32,883 nucleotides of DNA from Enterobacteriaceae bacterium UBA3516 (GCA_002377245.1 DFPL01000222.1:1-32883), one strand, 5' to 3'; positions 1 through 8,553 are shown, counted from the stretch's first letter. A program made the numbers and translations. Notes: generated by a model not told the origin, from the letters alone.

Positions 1-798
1 CTGGTAATCGCGGTCCTGTAACACCACCTCACCGGCGAGCGCCGCAAAAGCATTTATCGACCATGGCATCTGCCGTTCACGCATAAGGTCAACCTTTGCC
101 ACATCGCTGCTCACCAGGTAACCCAGGCGCAAACCGGGCATAGCGTAAAATTTGGTCAGGGAACGCAGGACCCAGATGTGGGGATTGCTCGCAAGGTGAG
201 GAATAAAACCGTCGCGATCGCAGAGAAAATCCATGAACGCTTCGTCCAGCACCAGGGTGATATTCAACTGTCTGCAACGTGCAGCAATAGCGTGCAATAG
301 CGACTCGTCAGGCAACAAGCCGGTGGGGTTGTTCGGCGTACATAAAAAAAGACAATCAATACCGCCGGTCAGGGCATCGAGAATTGAGGCAGTGAGTTGC
401 CAGCCATCCTCTTCGCAAAGCGCATAATCGACGCTGTCGCACCCGGCAAGCTGTAGCGCACGGCGATATTCAGCGAAGCCGGGGGTAATCAGCATCGCCC
501 GGCGTGGCTGAAGCCCATTGACGAGGGCAAAAATAGATTCCGTTTCACCGTTACCCGCCAGTACCCAGCTTTCCGGGACCTGGTGATGCGCCGCCAGCGT
601 TTGATGGAGTTGATGATACGCAGGATCCGGGTATCGCTCAGCCACGGCCATGTTTTCCAGAACAGCGCGCTTGAGTGAATCAGGCATGCCGGCCGGATTA
701 ATATTTGCACTAAAATCCAACAGACTTTCGGCTGGAATACCCAATACAGAGGCAGCCTCACGGATATTGCCTCCGTGCGCGCTGTGAAATAAAGCCAT
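1..798 (-). CDS. cobD: Threonine-phosphate decarboxylase CobD (3' end outside window)
   Basis: PLP-dependent enzyme that decarboxylates L-threonine O-3-phosphate to (R)-1-amino-2-propanol O-2-phosphate, the linker between the corrin ring and the lower ligand of cobalamin. I translated the minus strand: 266 codons are open from the ATG at 798 to the window edge, about three quarters of the usual ~364 residues. The protein starts MALFHSAHGGNIREAA and contains LDFSANINP, CTPNNPTGLLP and LRSLTKFYAMPGLRLG, where the lysine is the expected PLP-binding residue; all match Salmonella CobD closely. An AAGGGAAG ribosome binding site precedes the ATG. It is divergent from cobC, which acts later in nucleotide-loop assembly. 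The frame is intact; the missing C-terminus is only a window effect. Confidence 0.95.
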   Translation of the reverse strand, partial: MALFHSAHGGNIREAASVLGIPAESLLDFSANINPAGMPDSLKRAVLENMAVAERYPDPAYHQLHQTLAAHHQVPESWVLAGNGETESIFALVNGLQPRRAMLITPGFAEYRRALQLAGCDSVDYALCEEDGWQLTASILDALTGGIDCLFLCTPNNPTGLLPDESLLHAIAARCRQLNITLVLDEAFMDFLCDRDGFIPHLASNPHIWVLRSLTKFYAMPGLRLGYLVSSDVAKVDLMRERQMPWSINAFAALAGEVVLQDRDYQ

Positions 799-901
799 CT
801 TCCCTTTTGCTCCGCTAAAAGAGGCTATCTTAAACGAAAAAAGCCTCACCAATGTGGGGGCGATGATAAACTTTGTCCAGAAATCAGCACGGGAGTAAAA
901 A
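799..901. promoter_or_regulatory. cobD/cobC divergent intergenic region
   Basis: This 103-base region must hold the promoters of both genes. A perfect 6-base inverted repeat (GAGGCT at 821-826, AGCCTC at 842-847) with a 15-base loop is followed on the minus strand by TTTT, so it could form a weak terminator-like hairpin in the cobD leader. I see no cobalamin riboswitch, which would not fit in this space. Confidence 0.35.
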
Positions 902-1513
902 ATGCGACTCTGGCTTATTCGTCATGGCGAGACCGATGCAAATGTCGCCGGTCTTTACAGCGGCCATTCCCCAACGCCGTTGACAGCAAAAGGGGTGTCT
1001 CAGGCCCATACCCTGCACCGTCTGCTGCGAGAGGTGCCTTTTGACCAGGTGCTTTGTAGCGAACTCGAACGCGCGCAGCACACCGCGCGACTGGCACTAC
1101 ACGCGCGGGATATTCCCACCCACACCACGCCGTTGCTCAACGAAATGTTTTTTGGCGACTGGGAGATGCGCCATCATCGCGATCTGACAAGAGAAGATCC
1201 GGAAAGCTACGCCGCCTGGTGTACGGACTGGCAGAACGCGGTTCCGACCAATGGTGAAGGTTTTCAGGCTTTCTCAGCCCGGGTGCAGCGCTTTATTGCG
1301 CAACTGCCCACCTGGTCGGCGTCAGAAAATATCCTTATCGTGAGCCATCAGGGCGTGCTCAGTTTACTGATTGCGACCTTACTCAAAATGCCTGCGTCAT
1401 CACTCTGGCATTTTCGTGTCGATCAGGGCACCTGGAGCGTTATTGATATTCATGATGATTTTGCGACCCTGCGTGTGCTAAACAGCCGTGCAGTATGGGA
1501 ATCTGAAGAATAA
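902..1513 (+). CDS. cobC: Adenosylcobalamin/alpha-ribazole phosphatase CobC
   Basis: Histidine phosphatase that removes the 5'-phosphate from alpha-ribazole phosphate or adenosylcobalamin phosphate in the last steps of cobalamin assembly, in the cytoplasm. The 203-residue product has the family signature LIRHGET at residues 5-11, with His8 as the phosphorylated histidine, a second catalytic histidine in IVSHQG (His149), and FFGDWE near residue 85 with a nearby acid. GGGAG lies just upstream of the ATG at 902. It is divergent from cobD, and 256 bases separate it from rsfS, so in this strain it is probably not cotranscribed with upstream nadD as it is in E. coli. The length equals that of the E. 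coli/Salmonella proteins. Confidence 0.95.
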   Translation: MRLWLIRHGETDANVAGLYSGHSPTPLTAKGVSQAHTLHRLLREVPFDQVLCSELERAQHTARLALHARDIPTHTTPLLNEMFFGDWEMRHHRDLTREDPESYAAWCTDWQNAVPTNGEGFQAFSARVQRFIAQLPTWSASENILIVSHQGVLSLLIATLLKMPASSLWHFRVDQGTWSVIDIHDDFATLRVLNSRAVWESEE

Positions 1514-1716
1514 ACACTATTTTCTCGCCCTTACTGACGCCAACGCACGCTGGTCATTGACACGGGCAAGCAGGCTGTTATCCTCCGCACCGCCATCGTC
1601 AGCTTCGTAGAAATTGTTTTACAAAAATGGCGATGCAATCTCGTGCCAGGGGTGGGATGATAGCCCACTTCGTACGACCAGCCGGGCTTTTGTCCCGAAA
1701 ATGGCTGCAGTTCAGG

Positions 1717-1722
1717 TATAAT
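1717..1722 (+). promoter_or_regulatory. Candidate -10 element for the rsfS-rlmH-mrdAB operon
   Basis: A perfect TATAAT lies 48 bases before the rsfS start in an otherwise unoccupied 256-base gap. No good -35 is present at 16-18 bases; TTGTCC at 1690-1695 is 21 bases away, too far for a standard sigma-70 spacer. The call rests on the -10 and its position. Confidence 0.5.
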
Positions 1723-1769
1723 GCCGGGCCATTTATTAATACCATCACTCTTTTTCCCAGGGGGAACAC

Positions 1770-2087
1770 TTGCAGGGTAAAGCACTCCAGGATTTTGTTA
1801 TCGACAAAATTGATGACCTGAAAGGTCAGGACATCGTTGCGATCGACGTTCACGGTAAATCCAGCATCACCGACTGTATGATCATCTGTACGGGCACCTC
1901 TTCTCGCCACGTCATGTCTATTGCCGACCATGTGGTTCAGGAATCACGCGCTGCGGGCATGTTGCCATTAGGTGTGGAAGGCGAAACGGTTGCAGACTGG
2001 ATTGTTGTAGACCTGGGCGATGTCATTGTCCATGTTATGCAGGCAGAAAGCCGTGGCCTGTACGAGCTGGAAAAACTCTGGGGCTAA
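1770..2087 (+). CDS. rsfS: Ribosomal silencing factor RsfS
   Basis: Binds ribosomal protein uL14 on the 50S subunit and blocks subunit joining when nutrients are scarce. The 105-residue product is almost identical to E. coli RsfS (YbeB), with the conserved GKSSITDCMIICTGTSSRH segment and the C-terminal YELEKLW. The start is TTG at 1770, as in E. coli, preceded by the strong site CAGGGGGAA. It is the first gene of a tight operon, with three bases to rlmH. Confidence 0.96.
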   Translation: MQGKALQDFVIDKIDDLKGQDIVAIDVHGKSSITDCMIICTGTSSRHVMSIADHVVQESRAAGMLPLGVEGETVADWIVVDLGDVIVHVMQAESRGLYELEKLWG

Positions 2088-2090
2088 TGC

Positions 2091-2558
2091 GTGAAGCTGC
2101 AACTGGTCGCCGTCGGCACCAAAATGCCAGACTGGGTACAGACGGGTTTTACTGAATATTTGCGGCGTTTTCCCAAAGATATGCCCTTTGAGCTGGTGGA
2201 AATTCCCGCCGGAAAACGCGGTAAAAATGCAGATATCAAACGTATTCTCGACAAAGAGGGTGAGTTAATGCTTGCTGCGGCAGGCAAAAACCGTATTGTC
2301 ACCCTCGATATTCCCGGGAAACCCTGGGATACGCCGCAGCTGGCGAATGAACTGGAACGCTGGAAGCAGGACGGACGCGACGTCAGTCTGCTCATTGGTG
2401 GTCCTGAGGGGTTATCCCCCGCCTGTAAAGCAGCGGCAGAACAAAGCTGGTCACTCTCTGCGTTAACGCTTCCTCACCCGCTGGTGCGCGTGTTGGTTGC
2501 GGAAAGCCTCTATCGCGCATGGAGCATCACGACCAACCATCCTTATCATCGTGAGTAA
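2091..2558 (+). CDS. rlmH: 23S rRNA (pseudouridine-1915 N3)-methyltransferase RlmH
   Basis: SPOUT-class methyltransferase that methylates pseudouridine 1915 in helix 69 of 23S rRNA on assembled 70S ribosomes, using S-adenosylmethionine. The 155-residue length equals that of E. coli RlmH (YbeA). The SAM-binding trefoil-knot segments are visible as LLIGGPEGLSP and LTLPHPLVRVLVAESLYRAW, and the C-terminal HPYHRE is conserved. The start is GTG at 2091. The pairing with rsfS, another large-subunit factor, is conserved in many bacteria. Confidence 0.96.
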   Translation: MKLQLVAVGTKMPDWVQTGFTEYLRRFPKDMPFELVEIPAGKRGKNADIKRILDKEGELMLAAAGKNRIVTLDIPGKPWDTPQLANELERWKQDGRDVSLLIGGPEGLSPACKAAAEQSWSLSALTLPHPLVRVLVAESLYRAWSITTNHPYHRE

Positions 2559-2584
2559 TCAAGACCAGGTAAACTAAGCAGCGG

Positions 2585-4486
2585 ATGAAATTACAGAATT
2601 CTTTTCGCGACTATTCGGCTGAGTCTGCGCTGTTTGTGCGCCGGGCGATAGTCGCTTTTTTGGGGATTTTGCTGCTCACCGGCGTGCTCATCGCAAACCT
2701 CTATAATCTGCAAATCGTCCGTTTCGCCGATTATCAAACGCGTTCGAATGAAAACCGGATCAAGCTGGTGCCGATCCCCCCCAGCCGCGGCATAATTTAC
2801 GATCGCAACGGCACACCGCTGGCGCTCAACCGCACGATCTACCAGATTGAGATGATGCCGGAGAAGGTTGATAACGTTGAACAGACCCTGAATGCGCTGC
2901 GTGATGTGGTGGATTTAACGGATGACGATATCGCCAACTTTAAAAAAGAGCGCTCACGTTCGCACCGTTTCACCTCGATCCCGGTAAAAGTCAACTTAAG
3001 TGAGATTCAGGTCGCGCGGTTTGCCGTTAATCAGTACCGCTTCCCCGGTGTCGAAGTCAAAGGCTATAAGCGCCGTTATTATCCCTTTGGTTCCGCGTTG
3101 ACCCACGTGATCGGCTATGTTTCCAAAATTAACGATAAAGACGTCGAACGACTGGATAAAGACGGTAAGCTCGCCAATTACGCCGCCACGCACGACATTG
3201 GCAAACTGGGTATTGAACGCTATTACGAAGACATGCTTCACGGCCAGACCGGTTACGAAGAAGTTGAGGTAAACAACCGCGGGCGCGTGATTCGCCAGTT
3301 AAAAGAAGTGCCTCCGCAGGCCGGTAATGACATCTACCTGACCATTGATCTTAAACTTCAGCAGTATATCGAAACGCTGCTGCAAGGCAGTCGTGCAGCG
3401 GTAGTGGTGACCGATCCCCGTACCGGCAGCATCCTGGCGCTGGTATCTACGCCAAGCTACGATCCGAACCTGTTTGTGGATGGTATTTCCAGCAAGGACT
3501 ACTCCGCCCTGCTGAACGATCCGAATACACCGTTAGTCAACCGCGCCACCCAGGGCGTTTACCCGCCTGCCTCGACGGTCAAACCCTATGTCGCCGTTTC
3601 GGCACTCAGTACCGGTGTGATTACCCGCAATACCACGCTCTTCGACCCAGGTTGGTGGCAGCTTCCGGGTTCCGAAAAACGCTATCGTGACTGGAAGAAA
3701 TGGGGACATGGCCGCCTTAATATTACCAAGTCGCTGGAAGAATCTGCGGATACCTTCTTCTATCAAATTGCTTATGACATGGGTATCGATCGCCTGTCCG
3801 AATGGCTGAGTAAATTCGGTTACGGTGAGTACACCGGTATCGATCTTGCGGAAGAGCGCTCCGGTAACATGCCAACCCGTGAATGGAAACTGAAGCGCTT
3901 CAAAAAACCCTGGTACCAGGGCGATACCATCCCGGTCGGCATCGGCCAGGGCTACTGGACCGCGACACCGGTACAGATGAACAAGGCGATGATGATTCTT
4001 ATCAACGACGGGGTCGTCAAAGTCCCACATCTGTTGCAGAGCACGTTGCAGGATGGCAAGCAGGTACCGTGGAAACAAGAAGAACAGAAACCGGTAGGCG
4101 ATATTCATTCCGGCTACTGGGAAATTGCAAAGGACGGTATGTACGGCGTAGCCAACCGCGCCAACGGTACCGGTCATAAGTACTTTGCGGGCGCACCTTA
4201 TAAAATTGCCGCCAAATCGGGTACCGCACAAGTGTTTGGCTTGAAAGCCAACGAGACTTACAACGCACACCGCATCGCGGAGCGTTTGCGTGACCATAAA
4301 CTGATGACGGCATTTGCCCCTTACGATCATCCTCAGGTTGCCGTTGCGATGATTCTTGAAAACGGCGGTGCGGGTCCGGCGGTGGGTACCATCATGCGCC
4401 AGATCCTTGACCATATTATGCTTGGCGATAACAACACCGACCTGCCGACGGAAAACCCGGCGTCGGTCGCCGCAGAGGACCAATAA
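2585..4486 (+). CDS. mrdA: Peptidoglycan DD-transpeptidase PBP2 (MrdA)
   Basis: Class B penicillin-binding protein that crosslinks peptidoglycan during rod elongation as partner of RodA. The 633 residues match E. coli PBP2. A short cytoplasmic N-terminus and one membrane segment (about residues 20-42) precede the dimerisation domain, with SRGIIYDRNG near residue 70. The transpeptidase domain has PASTVKPY with the acylated serine near residue 330, the second motif SADTFF, and KSGTAQ as the third motif, so it should be active and is a target of mecillinam-type beta-lactams. It is followed after two bases by mrdB and sits 26 bases after rlmH. Confidence 0.97.
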   Translation: MKLQNSFRDYSAESALFVRRAIVAFLGILLLTGVLIANLYNLQIVRFADYQTRSNENRIKLVPIPPSRGIIYDRNGTPLALNRTIYQIEMMPEKVDNVEQTLNALRDVVDLTDDDIANFKKERSRSHRFTSIPVKVNLSEIQVARFAVNQYRFPGVEVKGYKRRYYPFGSALTHVIGYVSKINDKDVERLDKDGKLANYAATHDIGKLGIERYYEDMLHGQTGYEEVEVNNRGRVIRQLKEVPPQAGNDIYLTIDLKLQQYIETLLQGSRAAVVVTDPRTGSILALVSTPSYDPNLFVDGISSKDYSALLNDPNTPLVNRATQGVYPPASTVKPYVAVSALSTGVITRNTTLFDPGWWQLPGSEKRYRDWKKWGHGRLNITKSLEESADTFFYQIAYDMGIDRLSEWLSKFGYGEYTGIDLAEERSGNMPTREWKLKRFKKPWYQGDTIPVGIGQGYWTATPVQMNKAMMILINDGVVKVPHLLQSTLQDGKQVPWKQEEQKPVGDIHSGYWEIAKDGMYGVANRANGTGHKYFAGAPYKIAAKSGTAQVFGLKANETYNAHRIAERLRDHKLMTAFAPYDHPQVAVAMILENGGAGPAVGTIMRQILDHIMLGDNNTDLPTENPASVAAEDQ

Positions 4487-4488
4487 CC

Positions 4489-5601
4489 ATGACGGATAAT
4501 CCGAACAAGAAATCGTTCTGGGATAAAATCCATATCGACCCGGCATTTTTGCTGATAATCCTCGCCCTGCTGTTTTACAGCGCCATCGTCATCTGGAGCG
4601 CCAGTGGTCAGGACATTGGTATGACCGAGCGTAAAGTGGGGCAGATAGCCATGGGTCTCATCGCGATGGTGGTACTCGCGCAGGTTCCGCCACGGGTTTA
4701 CGAAGGTTGGGCACCCTATCTGTACGTTATTTGCGTGATACTGCTGGTTGCCGTTGACGCCTTTGGTGCCATATCAAAAGGGGCCCAGCGCTGGCTGGAT
4801 TTAGGCATTGTCCGCTTTCAACCCTCTGAGATCGCCAAAATCGCCGTACCCTTAATGGTTGCGCGCTTTATTAACCGCGATGTCTGTCCACCGTCTTTAA
4901 AAAATACCGCGATTGCGCTGGTTTTAATTTTTATGCCGACGCTGCTGGTGGCCGCGCAGCCTGACCTTGGCACCTCAATTCTGGTTGCCCTTTCCGGTCT
5001 GTTTGTGCTGTTTTTATCTGGCCTGAGCTGGCGTCTGATTGGCGTGGCGGTGGTATTGATTGCCGCGTTTATTCCTATTCTGTGGTTCTTCCTGATGCAC
5101 GATTATCAACGCCAGCGCGTGATGATGTTGCTCGATCCGGAAACCGATCCGCTGGGCGCAGGCTATCATATTATTCAGTCTAAAATTGCCATTGGTTCGG
5201 GCGGCCTGAGCGGTAAAGGCTGGCTGCATGGTACCCAGTCACAACTGGAGTTTTTACCTGAACGCCACACGGACTTTATTTTTGCCGTGCTTGCCGAAGA
5301 GCTGGGGCTGGTGGGCATTCTGATTCTGCTTGCGCTTTACGTACTGCTGATCATGCGCGGTTTGTGGATTGCGGCCCGGGCACAAACCACCTTTGGCCGG
5401 GTCATGGCGGGCGGTTTGATGCTGATATTGTTTGTCTATGTTTTCGTTAATATTGGTATGGTGAGTGGTATCTTACCGGTGGTGGGCGTACCGTTGCCGC
5501 TGGTGAGCTATGGAGGGTCAGCGCTGATAGTGCTGATGGCCGGGTTTGGGATTGTGATGTCTATCCATACCCACAGGAAAATGTTGTCAAAAAGCGTATA
5601 A
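4489..5601 (+). CDS. mrdB: Peptidoglycan glycosyltransferase RodA (MrdB)
   Basis: SEDS-family polytopic membrane enzyme that polymerises glycan strands from lipid II for side-wall growth in complex with PBP2. The 370 residues equal E. coli RodA. About ten hydrophobic segments are visible, plus the SEDS signatures GAQRWLDLG..RFQPSE, AQPDLGTS, LPERHTDFIFAVLAEELGLVG and GVPLPLVSYGGSA. The start lies two bases after the mrdA stop, consistent with tightly coupled expression. Confidence 0.97.
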   Translation: MTDNPNKKSFWDKIHIDPAFLLIILALLFYSAIVIWSASGQDIGMTERKVGQIAMGLIAMVVLAQVPPRVYEGWAPYLYVICVILLVAVDAFGAISKGAQRWLDLGIVRFQPSEIAKIAVPLMVARFINRDVCPPSLKNTAIALVLIFMPTLLVAAQPDLGTSILVALSGLFVLFLSGLSWRLIGVAVVLIAAFIPILWFFLMHDYQRQRVMMLLDPETDPLGAGYHIIQSKIAIGSGGLSGKGWLHGTQSQLEFLPERHTDFIFAVLAEELGLVGILILLALYVLLIMRGLWIAARAQTTFGRVMAGGLMLILFVYVFVNIGMVSGILPVVGVPLPLVSYGGSALIVLMAGFGIVMSIHTHRKMLSKSV

Positions 5602-5611
5602 GAGGTGCGCA

Positions 5612-6793
5612 ATGCGAAAGCAATGGCTTGGAGTCTGTATAGCGGCTGGATTACTGGCGGCATGTTCAAGTGATGATGGTCAACAACAGACGATCGTTGC
5701 GCCGCAACCTGCGGTATGTAACGGTCCGGTCGTTGAGATTACCGGTGCCGAACCTCGTTTCGAAACGCTGAATCCCTCCGTCAATCAGGACTATGAACGT
5801 GACGGCAAGCGCTACAAAATTGTTCAGGATCCGTCCAAATTCAGTCAGGCGGGCTTTGCCGCCATTTATGACGCCGAACCGGGCAGTAATTTAACCGCCA
5901 GTGGTGAAGCCTTCGATCCCACGCAGCTGACGGCTGCGCACCCGACGCTGCCGATTCCGAGCTACGTGCGTATTACCAACCTGGCGAACGGCCGCATGCT
6001 GGTCGTCCGTATTAACGATCGTGGCCCGTACGGCAACGACCGCGTCATCTCATTGTCGCGTACCGTTGCGGATCGCCTGAACACATCGAATAACACGAAA
6101 GTCCGTATTGACCCGATCATTGTGGCCCAGGACGGCAGTATGTCTGGCCCCGGTATGGCCTGTACGACTGTCGCCAAACAGACCTACGCTCTGCCGGCAC
6201 GTCCGGATCTGAGTGGTGGAATGGGCAGTGTCTCCTCACCGGCTCAGGCGCCACAGCCGCAGGCACCGGTAAGAACGATTGATGACAGCCCGCAAATGGG
6301 TGCGCAGCCCGATCAAGGCGATAATGCCCCCGTCTCCGCACCGGCCGCGACCACGAGCAACGGCGGTGGTTTCTTAGGCGCGCCTGCGCCTCTGGCCTCT
6401 GGCGTGCTTGAGGGAAATGAACCCCCTGCTGCTACCGCAGCGCCTGCCGCCACGGTTCAACCTGCGGCTGTTGCGCCGGTCACTCGTCCTGCACCGGTTA
6501 CCGCCCCAGGTTCCACTCAGGGTCAGGTGACGCCGGCAGCGTCGGCCCCCACTGCCGCTGCAAGCACGGGGAGTTATATGGTTCAGGTGGGCGCGGTCAG
6601 CGATCAGACCCGCGCGCAGCAATACCAGCAGCGCCTGGCTCAACAATTCTCCGTGCCGGGCCGTGTCGTGCAAAATGGTGCTGTCTGGCGCATACAGCTG
6701 GGGCCATTTACCAATAAAGCCGATGCCAGTCGCTTGCAGCAACGCCTGCAAAGCGAGGCGCAGTTACAATCATTTGTGACCGGCGCGCAGTAA
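5612..6793 (+). CDS. rlpA: Septal-ring lipoprotein RlpA
   Basis: Outer-membrane lipoprotein of the division septum; Pseudomonas RlpA is a lytic transglycosylase for denuded glycan, whereas catalytic activity of the E. coli protein is not established. The signal peptide ends in the lipobox LAAC (Cys18). A double-psi beta-barrel domain follows (about residues 75-160, with SGEAFDPTQLTAAHP and VRINDRGPYGNDR keeping a Glu, His and Asp in the positions expected for catalysis). A long Ala/Pro/Gln-rich linker spans about 190-315, then a SPOR domain (from about 317, starting SYMVQVGAVSD) that binds denuded septal glycan. The product is 393 residues against 362 in E. coli, the difference lying in the linker. 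It starts 10 bases after mrdB. Confidence 0.95.
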   Translation: MRKQWLGVCIAAGLLAACSSDDGQQQTIVAPQPAVCNGPVVEITGAEPRFETLNPSVNQDYERDGKRYKIVQDPSKFSQAGFAAIYDAEPGSNLTASGEAFDPTQLTAAHPTLPIPSYVRITNLANGRMLVVRINDRGPYGNDRVISLSRTVADRLNTSNNTKVRIDPIIVAQDGSMSGPGMACTTVAKQTYALPARPDLSGGMGSVSSPAQAPQPQAPVRTIDDSPQMGAQPDQGDNAPVSAPAATTSNGGGFLGAPAPLASGVLEGNEPPAATAAPAATVQPAAVAPVTRPAPVTAPGSTQGQVTPAASAPTAAASTGSYMVQVGAVSDQTRAQQYQQRLAQQFSVPGRVVQNGAVWRIQLGPFTNKADASRLQQRLQSEAQLQSFVTGAQ

Positions 6794-6799
6794 AGGATT

Positions 6800-6863
6800 A
6801 GGCATCCGACATTGTCAAGTTACGTCAACCGTATTAACAAATCATGCGGAAAGTCGGATGCCT
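6800..6863. repeat. 11-base perfect inverted repeat upstream of dacA
   Basis: AGGCATCCGAC at 6800-6810 and its exact complement GTCGGATGCCT at 6853-6863 are separated by 42 bases in the rlpA-dacA gap. The right arm ends at the position expected for the dacA -35. It could be a split operator or the base of a long RNA hairpin after rlpA; there is no T-run directly after it. Confidence 0.6.
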
Positions 6864-6878
6864 GCCCGTATAGCTTTT

Positions 6879-6886
6879 GCTATAGT
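6879..6886 (+). promoter_or_regulatory. Candidate extended -10 promoter for dacA
   Basis: GCTATAGT forms part of TGCTATAGT (TGn plus a good -10 hexamer at 6881-6886), 45 bases before the dacA ATG. The -35 region is weak, as is usual for extended -10 promoters. It implies dacA can be expressed apart from the mrdAB-rlpA operon. Confidence 0.5.
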
Positions 6887-6930
6887 AAGGCACTTTTTTT
6901 AACTCCATCACGGATGTCGTTGTTCAGACC

Positions 6931-8142
6931 ATGAAGACCACTTTCTCCGCTCGATTCGTACAGCGCCTGGCGCTCACCACGGCACTGACCGCGGCCACTC
7001 TCGGTGCCGCTCATGCCGACGACCTGAATATTAAAACCATGATTCCTGGTGCGCCGCAGATCGACGCAGAATCCTGGATCCTGATTGATTACAACTCAGG
7101 TAAGGTGCTGACAGAACAGAACGCCGACGCCCGTCGCGATCCAGCAAGCCTGACGAAAATGATGACCAGCTACGTCATCGGTCAGGCCATGAAAGCGGGT
7201 AAATTCAAAGACACCGACCTGGTGACCATCGGTAACGATGCCTGGGCAACCGGCAACCCGGTATTCCGTGGCTCTTCTCTGATGTTCCTGAAACCGGGCA
7301 TGCAGGTTCCGGTTTCCCAACTTATTCGCGGTATTAACCTTCAGTCGGGTAACGATGCCTGCGTAGCGATGGCGGACTATGTCGCCGGTAGCCAGGATGC
7401 GTTTGTTGGTCTGATGAACAACTACGTTAATGCCCTGGGCCTGAAGAACTCTCACTTCCAGACCGTGCATGGCCTGGACGCAGACGGTCAGTACAGCTCT
7501 GCACGTGATATGGCGCTGATTGGTCAGGCGCTGGTCCGTGACGTGCCTAACGAATACACCATCTATAAAGAAAAAGAGTTCACCTTTAACGGCATCCGTC
7601 AGACTAACCGTAACGGTTTGTTGTGGGATAACAGCCTGAACGTGGATGGCATCAAGACCGGTCACACTGACAAAGCGGGTTACAACCTGGTCGCTTCTGC
7701 GACCGAAGGTCAAATGCGCCTCATCTCCGCCGTCATGGGCGGCAGAACCTTCAAAGGCCGTGAAACCGAGAGCAAAAAACTGCTGACCTGGGGCTTCCGC
7801 TTCTTTGAAACCGTTAGCCCAATCAAAGCCGGTAAAGAGTTTGCCTCTGAACCCGCCTGGTTTGGCGACAGCGATCGCGCCTCACTGGGCGTTGATAAAG
7901 ACGTCTATCTGACCATCCCGCGCGGCCGTATGAAAGACCTGAAGGCCAGCTATGTACTGACCACCAGCGAACTGCATGCGCCGCTGCAAAAAAACCAGGT
8001 TGTAGGCACCATCAACTTCCAGCTTGATGGAAAAACCGTTGAACAGCGTCCGTTGGTCGTGCTGCAGGAAATCCAGGAAGGGAATTTCTTCGGCAAAATC
8101 ATTGATTACATTAAATTGATGTTCCACCACTGGTTCGGCTAA
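6931..8142 (+). CDS. dacA: D-alanyl-D-alanine carboxypeptidase PBP5 (DacA)
   Basis: Periplasmic DD-carboxypeptidase that trims the terminal D-alanine from pentapeptides and so limits crosslinking and keeps cell shape uniform. The 403-residue precursor equals E. coli PBP5. A signal peptide runs to about residue 29 (AAHA before DDLNIK). Motifs are SLTKMM with the catalytic Ser near residue 73, SGN in LQSGNDACVA, and KTG in GIKTGHTDKAG. A beta-rich second domain precedes the C-terminal amphipathic membrane anchor GKIIDYIKLMFHHWFG. It sits 137 bases after rlpA with its own candidate promoter. Confidence 0.97.
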   Translation: MKTTFSARFVQRLALTTALTAATLGAAHADDLNIKTMIPGAPQIDAESWILIDYNSGKVLTEQNADARRDPASLTKMMTSYVIGQAMKAGKFKDTDLVTIGNDAWATGNPVFRGSSLMFLKPGMQVPVSQLIRGINLQSGNDACVAMADYVAGSQDAFVGLMNNYVNALGLKNSHFQTVHGLDADGQYSSARDMALIGQALVRDVPNEYTIYKEKEFTFNGIRQTNRNGLLWDNSLNVDGIKTGHTDKAGYNLVASATEGQMRLISAVMGGRTFKGRETESKKLLTWGFRFFETVSPIKAGKEFASEPAWFGDSDRASLGVDKDVYLTIPRGRMKDLKASYVLTTSELHAPLQKNQVVGTINFQLDGKTVEQRPLVVLQEIQEGNFFGKIIDYIKLMFHHWFG

Positions 8143-8169
8143 AGATCGGACACTTGAAAGTGTGATCTT
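8142..8169 (+). repeat. Hairpin immediately after the dacA stop
   Basis: AAGATC and ACACTT (8142-8147, 8150-8155) pair with AAGTGT and GATCTT (8158-8169), leaving a GG bulge. The stem begins within the stop codon. No T-run follows, so it looks more like a 3'-end stabiliser than a terminator. Confidence 0.5.
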
Positions 8170-8196
8170 CGTCCCCATATACTAAGCATCTCAATA

Positions 8197-8230
8197 AACT
8201 CCTGCCCCTCTGGCAGGAGTTATTATTTTT
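8197..8230 (+). terminator. Intrinsic terminator between dacA and ybeD
   Basis: A 10-base perfect stem (AACTCCTGCC 8197-8206, GGCAGGAGTT 8212-8221) with a 5-base loop is followed by ATTATTTTT. It should end the dacA transcript before ybeD. Confidence 0.85.
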
Positions 8231-8244
8231 ACGCCGGAGCTGAC

Positions 8245-8508
8245 ATGAAAACCAATCTCAAAGAACTGCTTGAATTCCCGACTCCCTTTACTTACAAAGT
8301 GATGGGTCTGGCGAAACCAGAGCTGGTTGATCTGGTGGTTGAAGTGGTACAGCGCCATGCGCCCGGTGATTACTCTCCGCAGATAAAACCGAGCAGCAAA
8401 GGCAATTACCACTCGGTATCCATCACCATCAACGCAACGCATATCGAGCAGGTTGAAACGCTTTACGAAGAACTGGGCAATATCGAAATCGTCCGCATGG
8501 TTCTGTAA
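8245..8508 (+). CDS. ybeD: YbeD, DUF493 family protein
   Basis: Small 87-residue cytoplasmic protein of unknown function. The E. coli homologue has an ACT-like fold similar to the regulatory domain of D-3-phosphoglycerate dehydrogenase, which suggests ligand sensing but does not show it. The start MKTNLKELLEFPTPFTYKVMG and the C-terminal GNIEIVRMVL match the family. GCCGGAG lies upstream of the ATG. It lies between the dacA terminator and lipB, next to lipoate genes as in E. coli. Confidence 0.92.
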   Translation: MKTNLKELLEFPTPFTYKVMGLAKPELVDLVVEVVQRHAPGDYSPQIKPSSKGNYHSVSITINATHIEQVETLYEELGNIEIVRMVL

Positions 8509-8515
8509 CCTGTCA

Positions 8516-8545
8516 GGTGTTATCCGGCACGCGCTGGGTAACACC
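8516..8545. repeat. 10-base-pair hairpin in the ybeD-lipB gap
   Basis: GGTGTTATCC (8516-8525) pairs with GGGTAACACC (8536-8545), nine Watson-Crick pairs and one G-T wobble, with a 10-base loop. There is no T-run after it. It overlaps the -35 position of the candidate lipB promoter, so it may be a 3' structure of ybeD mRNA or an operator. Confidence 0.55.
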
Positions 8546-8553
8546 GCTCTCTG

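Noticed and set aside
3533..4546. 337-codon minus-strand ORF antisense to mrdA
   Set aside because: Lies wholly over the mrdA transpeptidase domain; its translation has no recognisable domain and is a shadow of codon bias.
7096..7713. 205-codon minus-strand ORF antisense to dacA
   Set aside because: Shadow of dacA; no plausible protein features.
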